From: Anaeramoeba flamelloides
Taxonomy: Eukaryota; Metamonada; Anaeramoebidae
Direction: 5' to 3'
Length of the DNA stretch: 64,000 nt
NCBI GenBank assembly: GCA_027625915.1
Contig: JANTQA010000023.1
Location: 22,506,001-22,570,000 of the forward strand
Below, in pieces: positions 23,607 through 34,250 of the stretch. Each line of letters begins with the position of its first letter. The first letter of the stretch is position 1. The position numbers were made by a program, and so were the translations under genes. The notes below the pieces were generated by a model. It was given only the letters and a program-made list of their open reading frames with translations, had not been told where the DNA came from and did not search any database.

Positions 23607-23803
23607 CAGTCGGTTCCACTTTTAAGGCACAAACTTTCAATGAAATTTAAGGTATAAAAAAATCTCAAATTAAGGAACAAAATTTATAATTTTTTTTTTT
23701 TACAATTTATTTTACTAAAATCTGAATTTTGTACCTTAATTTGGGATTTTTATTGTGCCTTAAATTTCGTTGAAAGTTTGTTCCTTAAAAGTGGAATTAA
23801 CTG
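23607..23803. mobile_element. MITE family A copy 2 (Tc1/mariner-like)
   Basis: A 197-bp near-palindrome, CAGTCGGTTCCACTTTTAAG ... ending GTGGAATTAACTG, flanked by TA on both sides (23605-23606 and 23804-23805). Confidence 0.9.
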
Positions 23804-24339
23804 TATTACTTTTTCTTTATTTCCTTTCGTTTTATAACCATAAGAGCTTTGATGAAAAAATACTTGACAATGGAAATAAATTTCATAATTTTGATTAGTT
23901 ATGTTGAAGAGTTATTTGTATTTATTCTAAGAATAACTTTTTCATATCGTTTCTTAACTAGAATTTTTGAAAAATTTTTTTTCCATTTGATTCTGATAGA
24001 TTTATATCTTTCATAATTCCAAATGAAACAATTTATATTTTCATAACATTGAGTACAATAATCACATTTTTTATATTTTTCTTTAAAAATTATAAATATT
24101 TTGTTTAGTTAAATAATAGTAGTTGGAAAATTGAAATTTTGGATTATTTTTTAAAACATAAAAAATAAAATCTCTAACTTGTTCAGATTTTTAACAAAAT
24201 TAGCAATTTTAATTGTGATGAGAATTAAGTTTAATTAGGACATATAAAAATAAATTTGACAGATTTTTTGGAAATAGTTTATTATATAAATATTTTTATT
24301 AATTATTAATTAGCATGTGTATTAATCTGAAAAACAACA

Positions 24340-24592
24340 ACAAGATTATTCACTTACTATTTGTAGTAAAATAAATGGGACAAAATGATCATTTAGCTTT
24401 CCAAAAAAAAAAAGGTTTTAAAATCATGTTAACATTTCAATTATTTAATTCCTTAAAATCAAGTTTAAATTATTAATTTTCTCTCTAAAATTGGGCGTAT
24501 TACAGATTTGATTGAATTATTGGAATGTGAATTATTTTTGGAAAGCTGACGGACTGAAAATTTTGATCTTTTTATTTTACAATTAACAGTTT
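24340..24592 (+). repeat. Dispersed repeat family F, copy 1
   Basis: It aligns with 46825-47069 in the same orientation. Landmarks are ACTATTTGT(A/T)G(T/C)AAAATAAAT, AAATTATTAATTT, AAAATTTTGAT(C/T)(T/A)TTTTATTTT and the shared end CAATTAACAGT. No inverted terminal repeat was identified. It sits just downstream of the LRR-pseudokinase stop codon. Confidence 0.65.
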
Positions 24593-24677
24593 AACCAAAC
24601 AAACAAAAAACTAAAAATAAAAATAAAAAAATAGACACATTTTAAAAAAAACTATAAACACCTTATCAAAACTTTAT

Positions 24678-27600
24678 TTAATTTTTCTTTTTTTTCTTTT
24701 TTTTCTTCTTTTTTTTCGAACTTTTTCTTTTCTTTTTGTTCCTAACTTGTGTGATTAATTTTTTTGTCAAACTAACCATTTCAATAAATTTTCTTTGCAA
24801 ATCTTGTTGTTCTTTGACGATTAATTCGATTCTTTGATTCAAAAAAGTGATTTGCATTTTGTGAGAAGTTTGCAAACCCGTGATAAACGGGTGCATCATG
24901 AGATTATGCAGCGAGCCTCTTTTTTGGGGGTTTTTGCAAAGGATCTTTGCAAAGAAGGAATGAGCGAGTTCGTCTGTCCCATCGAGGTTTGGGACCATTG
25001 ACTTATCTGAGGCGATGTCCTCCAAAATGCGATCTTGCGGAGTGTTTTCGAACAGGGGCCTTCCAAGGAACAGCTCTAGAGTGATCATTCCAAGGGCCCA
25101 AACATCGATTGCTTCTGACAAGACGGGCGCTCTGTAATATCTTGGGTACAGGGTGTGTCTTGCGACCTCTGGCGGGCAATATTTTTTGTCATAAAAGTGG
25201 ATCGGCTCGCCAACTTTATCGCAAGAGCCAAAGCCGATCAGTTTCCATTTCGAAGTGTTCCCCTCTGTGGTGAATTCCATCACCTTTGCGGGCGTTAAAT
25301 TGCCGTGCACATAGCCGTTGTTATGGATCCAATGCACCGCGTGGAATAATGTCCGCACGATATACCGCACCTCAAAGGGCTCCAACGAAGAAAACTTATT
25401 TGCGCTGATCACCTCCTGCAGCGTGACGTCGCCCTTTTCCATCACCACGTAATTGGTTTCCCCATCGTTATATGTGTACTCGTGGATCAATTCAACAACG
25501 TACCTTGATCTGAAATGCGTGAGGCACTGCACTTCGCGCTTATGGGTTTCATAATTGGATTGCCTAATCTTCACTGCCACCTGTGTGTTGGTGCCTTCCA
25601 AATAGGTGATCACCAATTGCGAGCTTTTGCCAGCAATTCTTTCTTGAATTTGCGACTTTGGCTTGAGGGTTTCTAAAAAATCTAGAAATTCCATTGTTTC
25701 AGAACCATAAATCCCCATCGACATCAATAACTGCGAATTTAATTTTAATAGATGCCTTCCCAATATTTTATGCTTTAAAAATTTCTTTGCTATCGATCCA
25801 AATTGGTTTTTATTTAAAAACATTGCAACCTCTTTTTCATTCCAATTTTCCAAAGTTAGATATGTTTGTTGATCATGGATACTGTTAAAAAGGGAGTTTT
25901 CTCTGGAATTAATTTCATGTTCATGTTCATTTCCATGTTCATTCCCATGTTCATTTCCGTGTTCATGCTCATTCCCATTTAAATCATGATCTAATTCGAT
26001 CTCGATATCATTTTCAAATTTCTCCAAATTTTCTGCTTCATTATTCTCATATTGGAATTTAATTTTATTATCTCTTTTCCTTTCTTTGCCCCGTTCGTTT
26101 CTTTTAATAATGTCCCTGCTTGAATAAAAAGATGGGGATTCTTCGGAATATTTGAAATTATTTTCTTTGTTTCTTTGGAAGTTTCTTTGTAACAGATCAT
26201 GATCAGAATAACTAAACTTCATCTGTTTAGTTTCATTGATCGCAAATATTCCAGATTTTCTTAAGCTCTGTGATTGGAAATTTTTGCCTTTTTGATTAAT
26301 ATTAAAGTCAGAAATATTTGATTGTGTTAAAGATTTGGAAAATAATATAGCATTTAAATTTTCATTATTTTTATTCAGATTTGGTTCTTGTAAATTTTGT
26401 TTTTTTATTTTAATTTTTTGATTATTTTTATTAAAAAAGTTTGGATTTAATTTTATATTTTTCAAATTTAAACTATTCGCACTATTGTAATTGAAATTAT
26501 TTTGATTATTTTTTTTTAAAAATTCCTTTTTTTGAATTTGAAAATTAAAATTGTCCATAGTCTTTGAATTATTTAAAATTTTTTTTTTTTTAATATTTTT
26601 GTCATTATTTAAAATATTTAAATAGTTTGTATTCGAAAATTTATTATTATTATTATGGAAAAGAAGATTTTGTTCAGAATTATCTATTTCATTATCGGAT
26701 TTATTCTGTTTAATTAATTTATTATTTGTTTTGATTTTTTTTTTACCCTTGAGACGATTTTTTTTATTACTATTGCTTTGTTTAAAATTATTTTTCTTTT
26801 TATTATTTAAATTACTTTTATTTTCTGTTTTCTTTTGATTTAATAATTTTTTTTTCGATGATTCGTTATAATCATTTAATTTCTTTTTATTGTTTTTTCT
26901 ATTTATATTTTTATTTTTGTTATAATTTTTATTTTTGTTAAAATTTTTATTTTTATTTTTATTTTTATTTCGACTTCCACTTCCACTTTTATCATCACTA
27001 TCACTAATATCACTGGTATCGCTACTTTCATCATCACTGTCACTAGTTTCTCCACTATCACCACTGCTACTTCCACTTGTATCACTATCATCGCTGGTAT
27101 CTGTAGTGCTATCAGTGTCACTGCCCGTAGTAGTGCTACTCGTGCTCCCACTCCCACTATCACTATTATTATCCAAAGTTTTTAATAATTTTTTTTGGTT
27201 CCAATTGGCACCAAAATTCTCACCGATCCCAAGCGGAGAATTAGACATATTATTGCTTTGATTATTTTGACTATTTTCGGGATTTTCATTTTTTCTAAAG
27301 AAAAATTTCAAATCTTCAGTTCGGGGTGAATTTAAATCATTTTCAAAGTTACTTTTTTCCCTTTCATTGGTAGGACTGGATTGATCGTTTTGAGAAATCC
27401 TATTTAATGTTTTTCCAACTGTCCGAGTTCGTCTACTAACCAACTCTTCAAGTGGTATTATTCTAATTGGCGGGGAATTGTTTTCATTGTCGTTTTTATT
27501 TTTCATTCTTTTTAACCCTTCCCCTTCCCCTTCCCCTTCCCCTTTATCTTTTACATTCCCATTTTGGATTAATTTTGTAATTTCAAATTCACTATTAATT

Positions 27601-30600
27601 TTCATGTTATTATTATAGTTGCTGTTATTATTTGAATTATTGTAGTTTTTTAATAATTCCATATTATTTTTTTTTTTTTTTTTGTTCTCAAAATAATTTT
27701 CGGTTGGGTGGTCTGCTAAAAAGGTAAGAATATGGTCAATCCCCTTTGTCTGGATTTCAACAGGGGGGAAGGATAATTCATCATTACCATCAAGAGTCAA
27801 TCTTTGCAAGTATTTCAAACTGACCAAAGACGAAGGTAGCACTGTGAGGTTATTATCATGCAAATATAAGGTTAATAATTTTTTTAAATTCCCGACCTCT
27901 GGGCATAATACTGCCAACCTATTATTATTTAAATGCAAATCTAATAAATTTGTTAGTTTATCGATTTCTGGTGGGATTGCCTTCAATTTATTATATGCGA
28001 GAGATAACAAAGTTAAATTTTTAAATGTAACTATTTTTTTAGGTACCTTTGTTAAATAATTTTTTTCAAAAAATAAATATTTTATTTGATCGGTAAATTG
28101 ATAAATTAATTTTGGGAGTTTATTTAAATGTTGCCTATAAAAATCAACTTTACCATTTTCAAATAATGAAAAAAAAGAAGACTTAAATAAATTCCTTTCA
28201 TTTTCTTTTAATTTATATAATTCCTTTTCAAAAATCGTTTCATTTTCATTCAAATATTCTCTTAGGAAATCAATTGTTGCCTTCGATCCCTTTTCGGTTA
28301 TATTTACCGGTGGGAACGTTAATTCAATATTATGCTCTAAATTCAACTGTGTCAGTGATGGTAAATGTGCTAATTCTGCTGGTGCCTTTTTTAAAATATT
28401 TTCCGAAAAATTTAATGTTTCTAAACTAGTCAAGCCTTTAAAAATAAACATATTAACTTCGTAGATCATATTATTGTGCAACGACAATTCTTTTAAGTTT
28501 TGCAAATTGGCAAACTCCTTTGGCAATTCGGAAATCCAATTATTATTTAAAGAAATTTTTTCTAATTTTACTAAGTTACCAATACCTTCAGGAATAATTT
28601 TTATTGAATTATTAGATAAAATTAATATTTTTAATTCCACTAATAAACCTATCTTTTCAGAAACTTCCTGAATGGAATTATTATCTAAATTCAATTCGAC
28701 TAAATTTTTAATAGTAAAGACATTTTCAGGTATTTTTTTTAAATTTTTATTGGTTACAATTATTTTATTTTCCTTTTCATTTTGTTTTTGTTTTTCTTTT
28801 CTTTTTCTATTTAATTTGCCGTTATTGTTATGAATGTTACTAATTTTGGTATTATTCTCTTTTTCTAGATCTTTTATTGGTGTCTGTGTTTGAAATAGTT
28901 GCTGTTTTGGAATAGTTAATTCTGATTCAACAAAAAATTCAAAATTCTTATTTAGTGTCGTTTTTGAGTTATTATTTAATTTGAATTCATTTTCATTTTC
29001 ATTTTCATTTTCATTTTCATTTTCTTGTTTCTTTTTATTTTTCTTTTCATTTTCTTTTTCATCTTCATCTTCATATTCATAATCATAATCATAACCATTT
29101 TGATTTTTATATTGATTTTTTAATCCATTGATTTTTTTATTTTTGAATATATTTTCATTTTTCTTTTCAAATTCATTTCCATGAGTTAATTTATTTTGTT
29201 TTTGTTTATTTTGAAAATTTGTATTATCAATTTTTGATTCAAATTCTGTGTTTGGCAACTTTAATTGATTTTCATAATTATTTATTTTTTTTTGAGATTT
29301 TGTTTCATTGCTTAATACAGTTCCAGATTTTAATTTGCTTTTTTTTTTCTCTTTTTTTGAATTAAAATCTTCATCTGATTCAAAAGAGGAAGAAGAATCA
29401 GGAGAAGAATCAGTATTAATATTAGTGTCAGTGTCTTCATCAAAATCAGAAGAGGACGAATCAGAAGAGGATGAATCAGAAGAAGAAGAAGATGATGATG
29501 ATGATGAAGAAGAATTTAAAGCACTATCTGATTGTATTAATTTCTTGTTATAAATTTCTTCAATTTTGTTAATTTTATCAATATTTGTTTTTTCTTTTTT
29601 CATTTGATTTTCGATTTCCTTTTCATTTTCGATTACATTTTCATTTAAATTTACATTTATATTTTTATTTTCTTTTACTGTTTCGTTCTCGTTTTTTTGT
29701 TGATCATTAATAAATTCCAAATCATTATTATTTTGGAAATAAAATGAATTTTCTAAATTCGACTCATTAACAGGTATCGATTGCAATTCCAAATCTAAAT
29801 TAATTTTTTGATTTAATTTTAAAAAATTCAGTTGTTGCATTTCATTTTGATTAAGAATTTGATCTGAATTTTGTATATTTAGGAAATTGCTGTTATTGCT
29901 ATCACTGTTGTTATTGAGCCGATTATTTTGTTTAAATAGATCACTTATATTGAATTGATTATTAAAGGGAAAGTTGTTTGGTAAATTTAAACCCCGAGGC
30001 GAATTGAGATCAAAAGTGCCCATTTGCAGATTGCTTTGTTCGAAATTTTGTGGAATCTTTTGTTCTGTGTTTTGTTGTAAATATTCCTTGATGGCCTTAA
30101 TTCCTTTTTTAGCAATTTCAATTGGTGGGTTTTTTAATTGCTTATTGCCCTGGACAGACAAAACAACAAGGTTCGGTAAAGAAACCAATTCCTTGGGGAG
30201 GTCTACGAGCCTGTTATTGTCCAAAATCAGGGTTTGTAAGTTTGTCAATTGTGTCACAGAACTGGTAAGGTATCTTAGCTTGTTGTTAGATAACCGAAAC
30301 TCTCTGAGCTGGAGCAAATTGCCCAACTCACGAGGAATACGCAAGACAGAATTGGACGACAAATCCAGACACTCCAACTGCGATAGCTTGCCCAAGGTGC
30401 TTGGCAGGCGTATCAATTTATTCTCTTCGAGTCTTAACTCTTGAAGCTGTTGCAGGACATCAATCCTTATCGGAACACTCTGTAGCCTATTGCCATGAAG
30501 ATCAAGGACTCTTAAGGTTTTCATTTCTAAGATCCTCAATGGGAATTTGTCCAAGTTGTTTTCACCATAATACAGTTCCTCCAGTTGTGGGAAAATTGGT

Positions 30601-30833
30601 AAATTTGAAATGTGGTTCTCCGTTAAGTGCAAGACCTTGAGATTTGTAATTTGAAACAAGTTTGATGGTATTTGTTTTAAAGTTAAACAATCCAACCTTA
30701 GGCATTCGATCGTGGAGACAGATTTTTCTTCAAGATCGATTGCTTCATTTCCAATGGTTGAATTACGGAGATCTAATGTGTTGTATCCTCCAGAATTTAT
30801 AATTTTAACAGAAAGAACATTGTTAGAATTCAT
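24678..30833 (-). CDS. Leucine-rich-repeat, SAM and pseudokinase protein (2051 aa)
   Basis: Single uninterrupted frame. Three LRR blocks lie at about residues 44-254, 698-868 and 891-1048. Each closes with a similar cap (NPPIEIAKKGIKAIKEYL, FPPVNITEKGSKATIDFL, FPPVEIQTKGIDHILTFL). Between and after them are long Asn-, Ser/Asp- and Lys/Glu-rich stretches. A SAM domain is at about 1661-1721 (WNEKEVAMFL ... LLKLNSQLLMSMGI). A kinase fold is at about 1735-1965 with AVKI lysine, YVVMEKGDVTLQEVI, IDVWALGMITLELFLGRPLF and RGSLHNLMMHPFI. The catalytic HRD is HGN (GYVHGNLTPAKV) and DFG is GFG (KLIGFGS), so the catalytic Asp and the metal-binding residues are missing: a pseudokinase. A possible coiled coil (LNQRIELIVKEQQDLQRKF) and a Lys run end the protein. 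Likely a signalling scaffold; the partner is unknown. LRR plus kinase is known in many protists, but this exact SAM-pseudokinase layout I do not recognise. Confidence 0.9.
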   Translation of the reverse strand: MNSNNVLSVKIINSGGYNTLDLRNSTIGNEAIDLEEKSVSTIECLRLDCLTLKQIPSNLFQITNLKVLHLTENHISNLPIFPQLEELYYGENNLDKFPLRILEMKTLRVLDLHGNRLQSVPIRIDVLQQLQELRLEENKLIRLPSTLGKLSQLECLDLSSNSVLRIPRELGNLLQLREFRLSNNKLRYLTSSVTQLTNLQTLILDNNRLVDLPKELVSLPNLVVLSVQGNKQLKNPPIEIAKKGIKAIKEYLQQNTEQKIPQNFEQSNLQMGTFDLNSPRGLNLPNNFPFNNQFNISDLFKQNNRLNNNSDSNNSNFLNIQNSDQILNQNEMQQLNFLKLNQKINLDLELQSIPVNESNLENSFYFQNNNDLEFINDQQKNENETVKENKNINVNLNENVIENEKEIENQMKKEKTNIDKINKIEEIYNKKLIQSDSALNSSSSSSSSSSSSDSSSSDSSSSDFDEDTDTNINTDSSPDSSSSFESDEDFNSKKEKKKSKLKSGTVLSNETKSQKKINNYENQLKLPNTEFESKIDNTNFQNKQKQNKLTHGNEFEKKNENIFKNKKINGLKNQYKNQNGYDYDYEYEDEDEKENEKKNKKKQENENENENENENEFKLNNNSKTTLNKNFEFFVESELTIPKQQLFQTQTPIKDLEKENNTKISNIHNNNGKLNRKRKEKQKQNEKENKIIVTNKNLKKIPENVFTIKNLVELNLDNNSIQEVSEKIGLLVELKILILSNNSIKIIPEGIGNLVKLEKISLNNNWISELPKEFANLQNLKELSLHNNMIYEVNMFIFKGLTSLETLNFSENILKKAPAELAHLPSLTQLNLEHNIELTFPPVNITEKGSKATIDFLREYLNENETIFEKELYKLKENERNLFKSSFFSLFENGKVDFYRQHLNKLPKLIYQFTDQIKYLFFEKNYLTKVPKKIVTFKNLTLLSLAYNKLKAIPPEIDKLTNLLDLHLNNNRLAVLCPEVGNLKKLLTLYLHDNNLTVLPSSLVSLKYLQRLTLDGNDELSFPPVEIQTKGIDHILTFLADHPTENYFENKKKKKNNMELLKNYNNSNNNSNYNNNMKINSEFEITKLIQNGNVKDKGEGEGEGEGLKRMKNKNDNENNSPPIRIIPLEELVSRRTRTVGKTLNRISQNDQSSPTNEREKSNFENDLNSPRTEDLKFFFRKNENPENSQNNQSNNMSNSPLGIGENFGANWNQKKLLKTLDNNSDSGSGSTSSTTTGSDTDSTTDTSDDSDTSGSSSGDSGETSDSDDESSDTSDISDSDDKSGSGSRNKNKNKNKNFNKNKNYNKNKNINRKNNKKKLNDYNESSKKKLLNQKKTENKSNLNNKKKNNFKQSNSNKKNRLKGKKKIKTNNKLIKQNKSDNEIDNSEQNLLFHNNNNKFSNTNYLNILNNDKNIKKKKILNNSKTMDNFNFQIQKKEFLKKNNQNNFNYNSANSLNLKNIKLNPNFFNKNNQKIKIKKQNLQEPNLNKNNENLNAILFSKSLTQSNISDFNINQKGKNFQSQSLRKSGIFAINETKQMKFSYSDHDLLQRNFQRNKENNFKYSEESPSFYSSRDIIKRNERGKERKRDNKIKFQYENNEAENLEKFENDIEIELDHDLNGNEHEHGNEHGNEHGNEHEHEINSRENSLFNSIHDQQTYLTLENWNEKEVAMFLNKNQFGSIAKKFLKHKILGRHLLKLNSQLLMSMGIYGSETMEFLDFLETLKPKSQIQERIAGKSSQLVITYLEGTNTQVAVKIRQSNYETHKREVQCLTHFRSRYVVELIHEYTYNDGETNYVVMEKGDVTLQEVISANKFSSLEPFEVRYIVRTLFHAVHWIHNNGYVHGNLTPAKVMEFTTEGNTSKWKLIGFGSCDKVGEPIHFYDKKYCPPEVARHTLYPRYYRAPVLSEAIDVWALGMITLELFLGRPLFENTPQDRILEDIASDKSMVPNLDGTDELAHSFFAKILCKNPQKRGSLHNLMMHPFITGLQTSHKMQITFLNQRIELIVKEQQDLQRKFIEMVSLTKKLITQVRNKKKRKSSKKKKKKKKKKKN

Positions 30834-33800
30834 TGATTCTTCAACTGGGTTTCTGTGAATGACAATTCAAAAGGTTTTTTTAATTTGGAGCTATTTTTAT
30901 CAAAAAAAACTTTTTTTTAAAAACAAAAAACTTGAAAAAATGATACAATCATTTTAAGGACTCATTTGTAATTTACCAAGTTGCCTCAATATACTTTTGA
31001 TCCAATCTTTATTTGTTGTGAAAAGTCATTTTGATGGAAATATTCTCCGATTTGAATCAAAAAATCATTTTGTGGGTTGGTTTTTAAGGAAAAATGAAGA
31101 ACAAATTTTTAGAGATACACAAACTCGAAAACCACGTATTAAGAATGGCGAGAACGAAAAAGATAAAAGAATCATGATTCTCTTACCATAAAAAAAGAAG
31201 AATAATTCAAATATTCTCAATAAATAACTCTAACTTTGAAGATCATATTGTTTATGATTTTTGAACATTGGTTACATGAATTGTTCTATTGTGTTTTAAC
31301 AATTCTAACATTCGAAAGTTGTGGTTTTCTCTTAGTTTTTTTGGTTCTTTTTATTTTTTCTTGGACTGGAGTTAGCAAGAACGTATTCTGGGATCGTATT
31401 TATTCTCTTTGATTTTTTGATAGAATATCCATTACAAAACATTATTTTTTTAGCTTGTGTGATATTTTTTTGTCTTGAATTTCTCAAATCTCAGTTATTA
31501 GTTTGAAGATAAATTTTTAGTTAGGGATTTTATGGGGAAGGTTTGGTGGTATTTTGAATTTTAATGTTCCTATAATAGGAAAATTAACGAAGAGTTATTT
31601 TATTTAAAAAAAAATTTGTATTAAATGTATGAAAAAATAGTCTTCTATTTTTCGAAAATGTTCATTTTAATCTATGAAATACAATACAAAATACTTTGTC
31701 AAGCTTTTTTTTTTTGATTTTATGATTCAAGGAACACCCTTTAAGATTTACAATCCCTGAAATTTGAAAAAAGATTATCTTGTGTCGGTTTGTTACCACT
31801 TGTTAATTTGGTTCTTAGCTGATCGATCTTGAACTTAATATGGATTTTAATAGTGGTTCAAAATGGCAATTTTTGGCAATTTATTTTTTTTTTTCCGGAA
31901 TTAGAATTGAAGAGTTTAAGATTATTTGACAGTAACTCAAGTTATAAAAAAATGTGTTTTGTAGGTTGTTGATTGAAATTTTTGACTAAGTTTGGTTTTA
32001 TTGGGAGCTTTTTAAAAATGTTTTTTTTTCATTTGATTAATTGACAAAAAAGTAAATCAAGATTCTTTTCTACAACCCAAAAATCAAAAGTTATTCTTGA
32101 ACACCTATCAACCTATTAATCTTAAACTCTTGAATTCGGATTTCGGAAAAAAAAAAAATAAATTGTCAAAAATTTCGATTTTGAACCACTATTAAAAACC
32201 ATACCAAGTACAAGATCGACCAGCTAAGAACCAAATCGACAACTCAAGACACCCTACACAAGATAATCTTTTTTCAAATTTCAGGGATTGGAATCCTTAA
32301 CCTCACCAGAAAATAATAAAAAAAAATTTCAAAATTTTTTACCCTTTTTATAATTTTGACCTTTTATATGAAAAACTTACATTCTGTAAACTATTAGGAT
32401 ACCTGAATTAAATAATAAGAAGTTGACTAACATTGTATTTAGGGTATAATCATTTTTTTTTCAAAATTGAGATGAGAATAATTTTTTTTTAATTTGGTAA
32501 AATATTTTTTTTTTTAGATTCTTTTTCATATTCTTTTTCTTTTTTTTTATATTTTAATTTTTATTTTTTCTCAAAGATTATTAGGAAAAAAAAAAAAGAT
32601 CTTATAATATACTTATAAATGGTAATTTTGAAAATTGGGATGATGTAGTGTCTTTTACAGTATTATCTACAATATATTATCAAAAAATCTTGATCTTTAC
32701 GATTTTTTTAGAAAAAAAAAAGTAATCAAAATCTGAAATACTTATTTCAAAAATTATGATGCATTTTTTTCTGAGATATGACACTATTAATTTTATTAAA
32801 ATATTCTAAATATATACAACCCTGATATTTTAAAAAATATAGAGTATAATTAAGATAGTTTAAGAATTAGTTGTCTTATAATATTAAAGAATAGTTTTTT
32901 TATTTTGATTTTATTTCAAGTAATTTTTTTCGTAAAGTAGAATTTTTGAAATATTATTAAATTACTAATTTAAATATATATTCAATAAGTAAAAATACAT
33001 TGTAAAAATGAGGTTATTCGTAAAATTATTAACTTTTTTTTGAAAATTTTATTTTTTAGCAACTAACATACATTTTGAGACTAATTTGAGAAAGATATTT
33101 TTTAACTTTGAAGTATGGTTATTGATTATTAAACCTTATTTTTACCCTGAAATGCAGAATTTTTTTGTGAATGAAAAGATCACTTTAAATTGATGAAAAC
33201 TTTTCTATTTTATAAAGAAAACTGATTTGACTATTTGTTACAATTTTTACATTTTTTTTTAGAAAGGTTAATTTAAAGTATCTTTATTTTTAATGGTTTG
33301 AAGATATAAGTTTTTTTACAAACTACATATTTGTTGACTTTAAAGAATGCTAACTTGAGAAATATTTTTAGAATTTCAATATATGATTTTTTTTTCAAAA
33401 AAATTGTTTATTTATAAAAACCCTTTATATGAAAACAAATTCAAAATATAATATAAAATAGGTTCATTAACCAAAATTTAATTGTCCTTACGATTAACCA
33501 AATTATTTTCATTAACCCCATAGTTTACCATCAGTGTGTCATTAGAATAGAAAATAATTTGGATATACCTTTAAGAATATTAATTAAAAAGTAAAAGTGA
33601 ATTTATATTTAACTTATTTTGTTAATAAAATTATTCAAAGTTTTTGAACTATATTTTTTAATAATCCTGAAAAACCCAAAAAAAAATGTAATATTTTTTT
33701 TTATTGTAATAGAAGGGAGGAGTTTAGAATTCATCTTGTTTGTCCGAATTCCTAAACTTGAATTTTGAAATCGTATAAAATATTCAAACATAGTTTTATT

Positions 33801-34250
33801 ATCTACTAGAGCTAATAAAGATATTGAATCTTTTTTTTTTTTTTAATTATTTTTTTTTTTTTATTGTAATTTAAGGGAGGAGAAAAAATGTAATATTTTG
33901 ACTTTTCTTTAATCCAGATTCTTTCAAAACCATTTTTATTCTTTAAGGTGTTGTATTTCAATTTCTATAAAAACATAAAATCTGAATTTCTCATATCTAA
34001 ATATTAAAAATAATTTTTAGCTTTAAGAATGATTTTTGTATCAGCTATTTCTTTACTAAAAAAATCTCAATAAAACTTCTAATGATAAAAATATTGAAAT
34101 AATACTCTTTTATGTTTGTTCTAATTATTAAAAATGTTATTAACAATAAAAGAGTTCTTCAAAATATTAAAATATAATTCTATATAAGGATTCAGATGTT
34201 TAACAAAAACCATTTTTGTCTGGAAAAAAAATTTTTTAGTTAATTTTAAG
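30834..34250. other. Intergenic region upstream of the LRR-pseudokinase gene
   Basis: The gene starts leftward at 30833, so its promoter is in this interval. The frame 30997-31191 (plus) has no motif. A 540-bp foldback (31751-32290) is listed separately. The region 32400-34200 is very A/T-rich with no recognised feature except two similar poly(T)/ATTGTAAT..AAGGGAGGAG patches at about 33690-33722 and 33855-33890. Confidence 0.55.
31751..32290. repeat. 540-bp foldback with about 174-bp inverted arms
   Basis: The left arm 31751-31924 (starting CAATCCCTGAAATTTGAAAA) is the reverse complement of 32117-32290 at roughly 80-85% identity by eye. Matching blocks include AAGATTATCTTGTGT, TTTGGTTCTTAGCTG, GATCTTG, TTTTAATAGTGGTTCAAAAT and AAGAGTTTAAGATTA. 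The loop is about 190 nt. No coding content. Confidence 0.9.

Larger units (their letters stand above)
21149..24677. other. Intergenic region between the 3' ends of the MST-like gene and the LRR-pseudokinase gene
   Basis: The two genes converge here, so only terminators and repeats are expected. An AT dinucleotide run is at 21433-21458, MITE-A at 23607-23803, repeat F at 24340-24592, and less A/T-rich patches at 22640-22960 and 23300-23410 are listed separately. The rest is featureless. Confidence 0.6.

Noticed and set aside
29308-30640. Plus-strand frames of 79-156 codons inside the LRR gene
   Set aside because: Shadows of the LRR and Ser/Asp-rich coding strand.
30997-31191. Plus-strand frame of 64 codons upstream of the LRR gene
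   Set aside because: No motif, no splice partner and no repeat relation. Could be chance.
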